Below are positions 1 to 11,900 of a stretch of 15,487 nucleotides of DNA, piece by piece (within the stretch, counting starts at the first letter, position 1; every line of letters starts with the position of its first letter). The DNA is taken from contig JALLBK010000415.1 of assembly GCA_036940085.1 (NCBI GenBank), positions 1 to 15,487 on the forward strand, given 5' to 3'. Origin of the DNA: Discostella pseudostelligera. Lineage: Eukaryota > Bacillariophyta > Thalassiosirophyceae > Thalassiosirales > Thalassiosiraceae. Under the pieces are notes generated by a model. The model searched no databases and had not been told where the DNA came from. It saw nothing but the letters and a program-made list of their open reading frames with translations. The position numbers and the translations under genes are program-made.

Positions 1-142
1 GAGTTCCCGCCCATCCTTCAAATTCCCGCCATATCTTTCGCGTTGGATTGGCTCAAAAGCATTGCCGCCGCCGCACTAGAATTGCAGTAGTAATAGCCCA
101 CCTCGCTCGTCCTACACCCAGAGCCGTCACCTTCTGTCTATC
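1..142 (+). promoter_or_regulatory. FANCD2 promoter / 5' leader with E2F-like and CCAAT elements
   Basis: The 142 bases before the FANCD2 start contain two copies of TTCCCGCC (4-11 and 23-30), which resembles the E2F/DP site TTTCCCGC. TTTCGCG (36-42) is also E2F-like, and ATTGG (47-51) is an inverted CCAAT box. No ATG occurs on the + strand before position 143, so the leader has no upstream start codon. E2F plus CCAAT is a common layout for S-phase genes in animals and plants. That it works this way here is inference. The region may continue to the left of the window. Confidence 0.5.
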
Positions 143-3100
143 ATGTCCAGCAGCTTCGTTAGCCAGCACTCGCGCAAGCGCCCCATTGACAATACTAGAA
201 CTGGCGGCGGTTGTGATGCAGCCGACGACAATGACAATGGTTGGGGTGGCACGTCCGCCAGTTTCCATACGAGTTCTAGCAAGAGCAGCAGAAGCAATCA
301 TGGTACTACTACTACTACTACTACTGCTAGCCGTGCCACGCAGGCTCAAGAGTACAAACGGCGGCAGATAATGCAAGAGACGTGGGGGTTCAGGGAGGTA
401 TTGGCAGAGTGTGGCTTGCTCGAGTTTGTTGCTGGGAAAGATTCGTCGTCATCGCCACTTGCCGATGATGAAATGAAAGATGGTGGTGAGTTTCCAGAGT
501 TTCATATACGTGCTTGGGCATCATTTCTTCTCCTCACTATGCGAATCTCATTATTTGTATTTCCTATTCAACAGATTACGACAACATCCTTCTGCATGGC
601 AATGAAAATGCAGCAACTCCCTCCACCTCCGATCTCGGCTGTCAATTAGAACCCAACGTCTCATCATCTACACTCCGTTCATCCCTACATGCATTATTAT
701 CTGAAATGTGCAAAAATGGCATTGATCCAAACAATGCACGCATATTGAAAGATATGGAAGATATTATCCTCGGTAATGACAGTGAACACAATCATTCTGG
801 TGATGGCGCCAAATCATTATCATTGCTAAGACGCATGCTCCTACCATTGTACCGAGTTCGGGACTATTCTCCACGGGGAGTGGGTGATGATCCACAACAG
901 CAGTCTCAATACTATGACTTTTCTCAACTTTCTAAACCAGACGTGATCAGTGATGGCCAACATCCGGGGAGAAAGATCATTGTGGAATCATCCTCTCTCA
1001 TCAATGTCTTACTACGAGTAGATGCATTGCAACCCACGTTACTGACAGCATTGATGCAAAAATTACCAGAGCTTGCTTCACCACCATCCGCAGAAGAAGG
1101 CGATGGCATTACTAACTATGGCGAAGAGGATGTACCACGTCTCATTTTTTCCAACATGCGTTGGCTCGATCACATTGTAGACTACTCATTGCTCACCAAT
1201 TCATTTGTGGAGTGTCTAACGATTCTGGCATCATCGAGCTCGTCGTGTGTCAAGACTCGGGATGTATTGTTGGATGCTATCGCAACATTGCCTGATGTGC
1301 TTAATGATTCCAATGGCTTTTACTATGGCGGTGGTGGTGATATTGGCAACGGAGGCGATGCATCAGGCGATGGATCTGAATCGTCATCGTCAAACCCCAT
1401 CCTATCGACGTTGCAATTGCTAAGACTCGAGGATCCAACTCTCCTAGTACCATGTCTCGATGCTATTGGTTCCTTGCCACTTACGGAGGATGAGATGAAC
1501 CATGTGATGCGTGATGCATTGGAAGCCTTGACGAACGTGGATAGTTCGGGATTACCAGCATTGACGACATTTGTGATGAATCACTGCCCTAAAGGAACGA
1601 CGGACATGGCAAGAGAGGTTATTGGAGAAATAAGGAAATTACCACTGTGTAACAATGGTGCTGGATCAATGGGAGGAGGAGATATTGAAGAGGAGGATGA
1701 TAGGAATTCCAATGTCACTGTCCATGGTCGGAGCAACAGTAGTGCAGTCTCACCGTCTGCTGCGTCATCCTGTTTAACAATCGAATCTCTATCTCGTGGC
1801 TTCGCTCATCGACCAGACTTGACAATGACGCTCCTCAAATCGATTAAGGAGACTCCAATGGGAGGATATCACCCCCCGGCCGATATTTGGCTACTGGCAT
1901 GCTGCGCATCCGCTCCGCACAATCGACCAAAGGTCAAATCGCTTTTCAAATCCAAAGCCATTGCCGGTATATTCACTTCAAGATTATTACGTGAATCTCT
2001 CTCGGGGAATGGCATTGCCTTGACAAGTTTGTTTGGTACATCATTATGTGACTTGGCCGATGGACTGCTACGGAGCTCATCGTCGACATCATCGTTGGAT
2101 GTGAGTATCAGCACTGGAGGACGAGCTGCATGTGAGTTGGGAGTGACATTGTACGAGATATTGTTCGAGGAGTTTCCCGAACCGATGCATCGGCAGGAAC
2201 TTGTGGGAAGTTTAGTAACACATGTGGGATCCGGGGTCAATGTCAATCCATCCGAGGTGAATGCAGCCCTGCGTGTCTTTTGTGGTATTGTCGACAAGAG
2301 CAAGGATGGAGCCATGGCACTACGACCATTTACACCGTTTTTGACGAGCATGCTGGATCATTTGCATCAAATGACTCCATATCAAGTGCGAAGGATATTC
2401 CTGATATTGTTTGCCGTCGGTGGTGATGGTGACGAGGATGGTGCCGGATCAACGATGAGAGGAGGTGCCTGTGATGATGTTCAAATAGTGATTCGGAAGC
2501 ATCTTTCTCTCACTCCATTCGCCATGAAACGAATTGTAAGTCTAGTTGTTTCGACGATTGTGCATTCTATTGACGGTTTCACGGTGGCTGCTTCTCACCG
2601 AGGATATTTTTTCTACTACTCGTCGTCTTCAGGGCATAATCGGGACTGTGGCATTCGCCGTGTCGAGATCTTCTCTACTTGAACACAGACAAGCAGACAC
2701 TACTTTTCTTCCGAGTACCGCTGCTGTCGCATCTTCTCCCATTATACAGGAGATTAAAGATATGATCAAAATCGCGTACTCGAATTGCAAGCCAACAGTA
2801 AATTCGACCCGCACAAATGGTAACTTCCAGAACACTGTGGCTACCACATCGGCTAGTCCTGTTTTTGGTGGCGCTTCCATGGCATTTCTTCTTGATGAAC
2901 TATGTCACGCAGTACGCGGTGGGAGACTAACAACGTCTATCAAAGAGTGGATCGATGAAACGATCAAGAATGATTTCGAGAATTGGTTTGTAGGAGATTT
3001 TGTTGAGGTTGACTCTATTCCGAAGGGTTCCAAGGGCGAATGTATTGCCAAGGGAACACCATTGGCTGGGGTTCCAAAGTGCAGTGCAGATTTGGCCCTT

Positions 3101-5745
3101 CTGGATGGAACGTTCACGAACATCAATGCTCCGCCTGGGGAAATTCGATTTGAGGTGGCGGGCTCTGAAAGCCTGGTATACACAAAGATTCTTCCTCTCC
3201 TTGCATCACACGAGCGCGTCGAACGGGAGATATTACCGGTCCTACTCTCTCCCATGTTTCGCTTGACTGCAACGCTCTCTGATTGTAGGTATGGCGGACT
3301 TGGCTTGCATGAAGTTGATGCAGTATTAGATTGTCCACTACTATTGCCATCGAAAGAGTCATCTGGTATGGAGTTTGAAGATTTATCTCCCACGAAACAG
3401 TGGGTTGTAACCGCGTCATATTATTTTGCCACTTGTTGGGTCCGCCAACTTATCAACTCATTCATTTATGTGGCTGACGAGTCTACGGTGAATACAGACT
3501 CGATTGGGGCTCCCGCTGGATCATGCATGTCATGCATATCGTCTCAGAGAATGAATTCTGGCGACGTTCAAAAGACAATTATCGCAAGACTAAGTGCATT
3601 GGTTGAGCTTGAAGAAGAACTGTCGTTTACCGCATCAAAGTGCTACGGATTTGCTCCTCCAGGTAAGATCGTTTCGCTGGTGTAATTTGTAGTTTGGGAT
3701 CTATTGTTCTCCCTGGATGATTTTTCTCACTCGATCTCTCCTTCACATCACGAACAGGCCTTGATGTTTTACCTCCGCCAAAGATTTTACTCAGCGATTT
3801 TGGTGTGCTTCAAAACGATGCCGAGAACAAAGCCATCACGAATATAGATTCAAAGAAAGCGTCCAAGGAAGAAAAGAAGGAGATAATGGAGGTCAAGAAG
3901 CGATCCTCCCAGTTGAAGAAGACTAAGCAAAAGCACGAAGAATTGCTCGTAAGTCGAACCTTCGGAACCCTCCGACAATTAGATCCGCATGTATGCGTAG
4001 CCCTCGGATTTGGAGACCTCAGTGTAATGGGATCGACTGATATAAATAGCGGAAGTCAGGGATTATCGCAGATTCAGCAAGTTGCAACATGTGGTGGTCC
4101 CGTCACAAAGTTACTTCTCAAGTTGATGCAAAGGGTTTTGTCTGAATCATTGTACAACAAAAAGAGCCAAGCACAAGTTGAAAATAGGCCCATCGAAGAT
4201 GATTATAACGACAATCCATACGCGGCCGCAATGCCACTTGTCACTGTTACCAGTAATTTCGCTGACATTGCGCTGGCTTCTTGTGAAGAATCGTCGAAGA
4301 CTTGCTTCGCACTGCTCGACCAATTTTTGCGGAGTGGAGCTTTTGCTAGTCTTTACGAGCATCTAGCTGCAGTAGCAGAGCTTCGCTGTGGTGCAAACAG
4401 AGCGGTCGATGATCCTGAACTCGAGTGCCATCTTATCGATACGGCGCGTTGCCTCTTCAGCTGTGTTGAGTCGGTAATGTGCTCCGAGATGCTGACAAGT
4501 TCGGTGACTGGAAGAATTTTCCTTGCATCGATACTTAAGCAGATTGCTGAGGGGGATCGCAAGGACTACAGCTGTAATACCAAACGTCATCGCATATCCA
4601 CAGCAACGATGAAAACTCTGATGAGCTTTATTATCGAAAATGTGAACGAGATAGTGGTTGGTGCTTATACTGAGGACTTTGCTTTTGCCATGGATGGAGT
4701 GAATTGCATGCAGGCTATTTTCGAATGCTCGCAACGGATCTCGGACTGCCATGAGGAAAAGGGAGTAAATCATCAGGATAATGTGTCTAGCCTGTCGGAG
4801 AAATTGTTTACCGCATCCAAGAAATTGCTCTGCCTAAACTGGCCCGATGGCACAAAAATGAACAAAGGGAATGTCGGAGTGTTGCTCTCCTTTTTTGTTG
4901 AACACTCACCAGACCGTATGAAGACGTTGTCGTATCTTGTTGATGATGTTCTACAAGAAGTTAAAGTATTGGAAAAGGGTGAAGCAGTGCAATCGTTTCC
5001 CACCTGTTCTCACCAAACGTTCGGGATTTTCCATTCGACCGTTCTTCAGTATTTGTGGAGAGAAATCGAAAGGCTCTTTCAGTCTAGTTTGGGCAAAACA
5101 AAGGATCCTAGTGCCGCAACAAATGTGATGAATCTTTTGCAACGAATGATCGGCTTATTGCAGGAATTATCTGACTTGACAAATGAGCAGACGTCTAAGA
5201 AATTCCTGTTGTTGCAGCACCTGAAATTTGGATCGAGGTTTCTGGAGACTTTTGTTTTGAATGCTATTCCATTTTTTCAAGTTCACTTTCGTGATCATCA
5301 GGAATCCATACTTGAAACTATCCGGTGCGTTCAGACATGGTCACGTGAATTGTATCACATTCTTTCACACGGCAAGAGGAAAAAGGATGCGAAGCTTGCC
5401 AAAGAAGCTCCGCGAGCGAAAAAAGCCCTTGAGATGTTCATTCACAAAGTCAAGGCAATGTTAAAGAAGAACAACTGTATGACGGCCATGTGTAAGTTGC
5501 CAAAATCATTTCATATCGCCTTCATCTTTGTTGCTCAATTGACTAATTCTTTATCTTTCTTCATCTCATTATCAGGGACAAAAACTTTGAAATCCAGGGT
5601 TGCAGATGGCAAAGGTCTCGGAGAAGACGACGCATCTGATGATGAAGAGCAAAATGATGATTGCTCACTGAGTCAATCGGGAGACGAAACAGACGGTTCT
5701 GAGTCTGATGAGCAATCTGACGGTTCCAACACAGACGAAGAGTAA
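143..5745 (+). CDS. FANCD2: FANCD2, Fanconi anaemia DNA-repair clamp subunit
   Basis: The gene has five exons: 143-485, 575-2535, 2633-3662, 3758-5491 and 5576-5745. They join in one frame of 1745 codons plus TAA; human FANCD2 has 1451. The product should be the nuclear partner of FANCI that is monoubiquitinated and clamps DNA at interstrand crosslinks and stalled forks. Matches to human FANCD2 run the whole length. Examples are RVDALQP (about 263-269, human GIDILQP), VPRLIFSNMRWLDHIVD (about 291-307), GGLGLHEVDAVLDCPLLL, a W-x-x-x-T-I-x-N-D-F block, LNWPDG, and F-R-x-H followed by KVKAMLKKNNC near the C-terminus. The acceptor lysine K766 (AAA at 2527-2529) sits in K-R-I-G-I-I-G, matching human K561 in K-L-I-G-I-I-G. 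The protein ends in an acidic Asp/Glu/Ser tail, as in animals. The extra length comes mainly from Ser-, Gly- and Thr-rich inserts, including a Thr7 tract near the N-terminus. The start is the first ATG of the window and leads into SRKRP, a possible nuclear localisation signal. It converges with FANCI. Confidence 0.95.
305..325 (+). repeat. (ACT)7 microsatellite coding Thr7 in FANCD2
   Basis: Seven perfect ACT units lie in exon 1 of FANCD2 and are read as seven threonines. The tract is in the weakly conserved N-terminal tail, so length variation would stay in frame and probably be tolerated. Confidence 0.9.
486..574 (+). other. FANCD2 intron 1 (89 bp)
   Basis: The donor is GTGAGT at 486 and the acceptor is ACAG ending at 574. 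It is a phase 1 intron: the split codon G|AT gives Asp115. Splicing joins the frame that starts at 143 to the frame of the long second exon. Reading through would stop at 649. Confidence 0.85.
2536..2632 (+). other. FANCD2 intron 2 (97 bp), just after the ubiquitination-site codon
   Basis: The donor GTAAGT at 2536 follows directly after K766-R767-I768. The acceptor is TTCAG ending at 2632, phase 0. Splicing creates K-R-I|G-I-I-G, the conserved context of the human acceptor lysine, which strongly supports both junctions. The intron is not a multiple of three. Retention would end the protein at a TGA at 2680-2682, just after the lysine. Confidence 0.95.
3663..3757 (+). other. FANCD2 intron 3 (95 bp)
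   Basis: The donor is GTAAGA at 3663 and the acceptor is AACAG ending at 3757, phase 1. Splicing gives Y-G-F-A-P-P-G-L-D-V-L-P-P, matching human Y-V-P-P-L-G-N-F-D-V. Retention would stop at 3685. Confidence 0.92.
5492..5575 (+). other. FANCD2 intron 4 (84 bp, in frame and stop-free)
   Basis: The donor is GTAAGT at 5492 and the acceptor is ATCAG ending at 5575, phase 1. The split codon T|GG gives a Trp that aligns with the Trp in human FANCD2 (N-N-C-R-E-A-F-W), so I read it as a real intron. Its length is a multiple of three and it has no stop. An unspliced transcript would therefore still be open, with 28 extra, largely hydrophobic residues. Confidence 0.85.
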
Positions 5746-5921
5746 TGATGAGTAGAGAAGTGTCGCCATTGTACTCGAGAACTTATTCCTGAATCGTTTC
5801 CTTTTAATTTCGTGATTGTTCATAGACCGTATGCGATAAATAACCTACTAGTTACGGATATCATATGAATTCTGTTTCGGTATAATTCAAGTTGGGGATT
5901 GGGCTCGTAATGAATCAAACA
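5746..5921. terminator. Shared 3' region between convergent FANCD2 and FANCI
   Basis: These 176 bp separate the FANCD2 stop (TAA, 5743-5745) from the FANCI stop (TGA on the minus strand, 5924-5922). It must hold the cleavage and polyadenylation signals of both genes. A weak AATAAA-like stretch (ATAAATAA, about 5836-5843) lies in the + orientation. No open frame or other structure stands out. The two 3' UTRs very likely overlap. Confidence 0.5.
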
Positions 5922-8900
5922 TCAGTCAAACTCAGCTTCACTCTCGGACTCTGACCCGGATCGATCGCTGTTATTATCAGAGTTCTGCTCGTCGTTCATG
6001 TCGGCGGTGAGCTTCGAAAGAGAAATAACGTCTTCATCGTCATCCATAAAGTCATCTCCATCCACACTTTCAATGACACTGTCATCGTCAGCATCATTCT
6101 CACTTTCACTTTCTTCATCAGGCACTACACGTTTCTTTTTGAGATTGGCTTGTCCCAAGGCTGCTTTTCGCTTGGCCCCAGCTTTGTTCTTCGTCGGCAC
6201 TGGTGCCTCTCTCGCCCTGGCTTCTGCAACTCGCTTGATAGTAAAATCAGGGTTTAGATTTGCCACGACGTGGTTCTCAAGCCACTCACTCTCCTGTTGA
6301 AGTCCTGATTGCTTAAGCTTCGCGCCGACCGTGAGGAATGCATTATCCAGTTTCTCTTTCTCAAATACAAGCAGAGCAGAAGTCTTGCCATGACTTTCGA
6401 TTTTGCTTTCAGCAAGGAATTTACCTCCAGTGGTTTGCTGCTTCTCTTGTACACAGCGCAACAACGCCGAAACTCTGGGCATCAGCGTTGCAGTTAAGTA
6501 GTCAAGAAAGTCTTTCGTCTCCTTTGATGCCAAGATTGAAGGGTTGTTCAGAAAACTGAAAATGAGCTTAGTGAGAACGCCGTACATGTGTTTTGTACTC
6601 TTCAACAGTGTCGACGCAAAGTTGCCATCAGCATTCAATGATTCAGCTGTCGGGGCGGATAGGCTAATCATCTTTGAAACACAAAATAATTGATCCGATA
6701 CATATCTTTGCGCCAAATCCACGGATTCGGTGGTCATGTGTGGGATCAGTTTGAGTGTGACAAAGTCAGCATTATTAAGTGCACCGTCAATGGTTGACGA
6801 GATTGTGCAAGCAATCGAAGCCTTTTCCTTCGTGAAATTTGCCTCTGATGTTTGAGATGCAGATTTAATCAAGGTCAATTTTAGCTGCTTCTTTGTTGGC
6901 GCATTGTTAAATGCGTTCGAGAAGTGCTTTCCAGCGGGACTTTAGGATGAGACAAGCCACAACAAGGTTCGTAAGGCATTAATGCGAGTATCTTACAAAC
7001 ATAAATGGAACGAGTACTCACGGTGAACCAGCCGACAAGGCCCAAGCTAACTGAGTCGCAATTCCGATCATTCCGCTTTCTACCGCCGCTTCCTTTTCGA
7101 GCCTTTGTCGGTGACTCTCTGGCCAATTTTCAATTGCAGTCGTAGAAAGTCCCATCTTCGACCGAGCCAGGCGAATGCGGTCCTGTGACAGGCCACGGGT
7201 TAGGGGAACTTGAGTATTCCCATCAAGTCCACCATTCAATTTTATGGCCACTCTAATGGCAGCTGATACACATGAATTGTTGTCTTTGGATACATCACTA
7301 TGATCGATGCCTAACACTCCAATGGCCTGCTCTTGCTGGCCAAGTTCGAAGGCCCGCAATAGGCAAACGCCTAGTTGCTCCCTGCAATTCGCATCATCGA
7401 AAGCTTCTGCGGCAGAAGAAATCAAATTGCAGCACTCCATCGCTTCTCCGTGCATGCAGTTCAAAATTAACTCTGAAAGGAGGCAGATGCGCCTCCCAAG
7501 TCGACCAGACGGAACATTGTCATCGGCCATTGCAAGCGATAGAAAAGGGAGCAAAGTTTTTGACAATTCAACTTCATCATTGGAGGCTCCATCTAAGCGA
7601 TGCGTGTTGCATTCTAATCTCGTGTAAAACTCCCACCCATCCGCCGATGGGACCGCGGTAGACACTTTTCTTATGGCGCTATTTAGAAGAGCATTCACTC
7701 GCGCTGCCTTGGATAGCGAATGATATCCAGCGTCGATCGTCATACCACGGACACAGGCCGTGAATGCCCTCAATGATAACTGCGCTAGTGACAGGTCCAA
7801 AGACGATGACTTGGAGGTTTCAATTGACGTCAGCTCTATATCATAGCAGTGAGAGCAAAATTCCACAAAGAGTAAGGGTCCCAACAACAATGAGGCCGCG
7901 ATGTGAAGCTTCGACCTGGAGGAAGGCCCGCCGCTAGCAGGCGCAAATGGAGCAAAGCGCGCACCCGCTTTCACGACGGATGATGATCCAGACATCAGGA
8001 GGAGAGTTTTGGTGATAATAAAGCGTCGAAAGACTAGGCACTTCGGCAATCGACGTGCTGAGATATTTACGTCGTTATCATGATCCCCGTCGATTTCGTA
8101 TTCCGCGTCGTCCTCAAGCTTTGATTATTCATGAATGAGATCGTCGGGGTGAGTTAACCACATGCGCATTAATTACGACAATAACACAGCAGCTTACCGT
8201 CTTCGACATCCCTGCTCCAAACTTGCGCAACGAATCGGCCAAGAAATCTTGATTTATGGCTGGGCAAGTATTTCCTAAAGCATTTTCGATGAATCTACGG
8301 TTCTTGACGAGTGTCGCATGTTTAATGTCGTTTGACTTGAGTTTAGTAAGCTCTGCGGATTTACCGATTTTCGTCTCAGCTGCTTGTTGTTCACTCGGTA
8401 TAGATGACGAATTGGCATTCACGTCCTTCAGCGCTTTCTTCTTTTTGCCTTTGCTGCTGGAGTCTGATGCCGCCTTTACGGGTTTCGCGACAAAGCTGGA
8501 CATAATGGCTGCCGCTTCTTCGATCGCGTCAGTTCGCAATGAAAATAGGTCTTCAATGTCTTTTGCAACGTCGTTGGTATTCACGCTATCCATTACAATG
8601 ACCGAATGTGTAAGGCGTTTCTCCCCTTTCAAATCACAAGAATTGATCAAGGAATCGGCAACAGCTGAAACAAGCATCAACGTTGCCAACTTGCTTATCG
8701 CCATCTCCTTCGCGCGTTGGGTATTATCCTTGATGTCAAATACCACCGTGTTCGTTTTGATCCACTTGAGATGTTCTTGGATATCTGTACAACGTGCAAA
8801 CTGTTGTCGGATGCGGTTGATTGCCTTGTTGACTTCCATGCTACCAGTACTATTGCATCGTTCGTTCTCCTCCTCAACATCACAATCGTTGGCTTCGCCG

Positions 8901-11900
8901 TGAGCCAAGGATGCCACAGCAACACAAGACGCCATGAGAAATGGCAATGGTTCATTGATCCGATTAATTGCCTCCACAAGTAAGGCTTGACCGAGCGGGG
9001 TTTTGGATTGGCTCTTTTTTCCTTTCCGTTGTATATTATTGACATCACCACCACCTGCTACGCTTGTTGGTCGGGCGGAAATGCACTTTTCGAATCGGAA
9101 TGGATTGCTCCATTCATCGTCGACTCTTGCGTGGTGAACTCTGTCGGATTCCTCCTCAACAATCATTTCCATCTGCGATAAACCCACACCCATCGCGGCT
9201 CGTTTCCTTCTTGCTTCGCGATCGGTGATTTCTTCCTTTGGAATTGTGATGTATCGTTCCAATGACGACAATAGTAATTCAGAGACGATGCAAATGGTGG
9301 CTTGTTGTCCAACCGGTGGAATGGAGGCAAAGACATTTTTGAAAGACGAGACTTTGGGTGACGGAGTCTTGCTGCCTCGTGTACCCGAAGCCGACAATGA
9401 TGCTGGTGAGGTAGCATCCTGAGTGTCCGCGCTCAAATGATTGCTACCATCCCCATTTGGCGCTGATTCAGGAAGCAATGCTACCAAAGCCGAATAAACC
9501 TCAGTCCGCACTACGTCCTGATGTTGGGTCAGACATCGGCGCAACACACCTTTTATGTCATTCAATATTGAACTCCATACGCTGCTGCTCCTACTTCCAC
9601 CACCATGAGAATTGGCAAGAGTGTAATTACCACCATTCTTAGATTGAGCGACAGACGCGGCAACAGAAGCCACGCCTAGCAACATTGCGAGCATATTTGC
9701 TGCGCATTTCCGCTTCTCGACATCAGTAGCGTAGAGACATTTCTTGGCTGTTCATGAACGCAAAGGAGGCAGTATATATCAGACGAATCTTACAAAAACT
9801 GGGACATAAACAGCCACGCACGCCGATTCAGACAGATAATTCCACAGCGGAAGGAGTATAAACAACAAAATACAGCCAAAACGTACCCAGCAAAAATGTT
9901 TGATTGACGTGGTCCTCTAAATCATGTCGTTTCCATAACGAACCTACTAAACCTCGTTGCGGTGGGGCAGCCATTAGTAGCAATAAACAACCGAGACTTG
10001 GCACAATCGTTTCGGATGCAACACTAGGCGACATCCCTCCACCGGGTAAGTTTGATAAGGTATCGATAATGGATGGCAAGTAGTTCGACGTGAGAGCGAA
10101 TGCAATCATCATTTGCTGCTCATGTCCTCCCGACGACGACCATCCCAAATCATTCACTCCTACACTTTCTCTGCCTTCGCTGTTATCATTGTGTAGATAA
10201 TTCCGAACCGACGACGGTTGAAAGCGCAATAAATCCTTCACCAACAGCGCGTGCTCGAGTGCATTGGGTGCATTGCCACAGAATTTATCAAATGACGATC
10301 GTAGAATCGAACGGCAGAGCGCCGTGCCGCCGTCTCCGCCATGGGATGATGATGAATAACGTAATGAAGAAGCCGATAAGCTCGATGACGACGATTGGTA
10401 GAAGAGAAAGCACAACAAGAACCGCCCAACCACTGCCGCGGCATGTGGTGCCGATGCAACATGAGTGCCGCTGTTGCTGTCAAAGCATGACATATCCAGG
10501 TTTGGAGCCAACACGGCAATAGACTGCATAGCATGGGCTTTGTTCGCCGGTGATGCATTGCTGCTTGCATCATCCTTCTTGACGCAATCAATTAGAAGGA
10601 ATCCTAACTGATGAAGCGATTGTAGTAACGAAGATGCGCACCCACCACCTGCCAAACTCTCTCCTCCACCACCCATACCGAAGCTGCTGCTGCCATGTTC
10701 ATTCTCGGCGAATTTGGCAACTGAGAGTAGACAATGCAGAACATGACCGATACCATCATCAAAGTCATCATCAACGACGTTGTCAGTATTAGAACGGCCA
10801 TCCTTCTTCTTGGCAAACTCCATCTCCAAACACCGTACCAAGCAATCCATCCAGGGCTGTCGACGACCACTGCTACTCCTTCTGCTTTTCGCACTATAAT
10901 TCCTGTCGCTACCAGCATCATTCTCGAAGGGGTCAACTGGCGCCAATCCACGACGAATGCGCAATGTCTCCTCTTCCAATATCAAATCACAAATAGCGCC
11001 CAATGTCGAGCTTCTCATTCGCGGGACGGAAGTTGCCATGGATAGCCCCATGGCTAATTTGAAGGGTGTAAGCCGTGCGTATCGAAATGGCCTTTGATGC
11101 TTTGGCTGGATCCAGTTTTTGGTATCATGATCCATTCCCTTGGTAACCGTGTCGCCTGCTCCGATCTCGCCATTCAACAACGACAACATCGCCTTGCTCA
11201 GCCCCGGATCGGAACGTAAACAATTTCCAAGGTGGGAAAGTGACGTGTATCTTGCCCACCGATATGCCTCCTTGTCTCTTTGCCTCGCTGAATTCATTAT
11301 TACTGCAGGCGTTTCGGAATCATCCATGATGTTGGGCGCAATAATCGTACAACGACAGGATGAGCGACGGCTGGTTGGGCAGCAATTATTATCATCCTCC
11401 AACACGTAAGCGATTCCCTCCAAACACATTCGACGCAATCGTACCCCCCTCTGCTTGTCACTCTCTTGGTGAGTAGTAACCACCTTGCCAGTCTTTTCAC
11501 CAGCCCCATTCTTCCCGCTTTCGCTACTACTACTAACCAATGCAGAGGATGACATGGATGTCATGCTCATGGGCAGCAATGACAGTTGATACACCAACGG
11601 TGGCAGCGCGTCAAAATCACACTCGCTACTAGTACCACCACCATTCCTTCCAGTAGTATCAGCATTGTCAATGGTAGCCAGAGATTGGAGGGAGAACAAT
11701 CCCCTACACAGCAGGCTCGTTGGTCGATCGACATAAATGTACTGAATGTCATATCGTTGTAGACTTTCCCCTCCAGACGAGTGCTGGCCTCCTCCACCTC
11801 GGTGTTGTTGTTGGTGCAGTAGCTTCCACACCCGTCGTCGCGACAATCGACCTAAACTACCACTGTTCATGGTGCTCCCACCAAATGATGCAAAAGTTGT

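Noticed and set aside
48..376. Overlapping 107-aa open frames on both strands at the left end
   Set aside because: The + frame has no ATG at its start and the minus frame is its complement. The Ser- and Leu-rich composition comes from the (ACT)n repeat and other shadows of FANCD2 exon 1.
2633..2682. Apparent premature stop in FANCD2, suggesting a pseudogene
   Set aside because: The stop is reached only if intron 2 is read through. Splicing at 2536/2632 restores the conserved G-I-I-G motif and an open frame to 5745.
1869..3393. Minus-strand open frames of 160 aa (1869-2351) and 162 aa (2905-3393)
   Set aside because: Both lie antisense within FANCD2 exons that align to known FANCD2, with no independent support.
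8256..8903. 215-aa open frame on the + strand
   Set aside because: It is antisense to FANCI exon 2, whose minus-strand frame matches human FANCI. The + frame shows no recognisable domain and is explained by codon shadowing.
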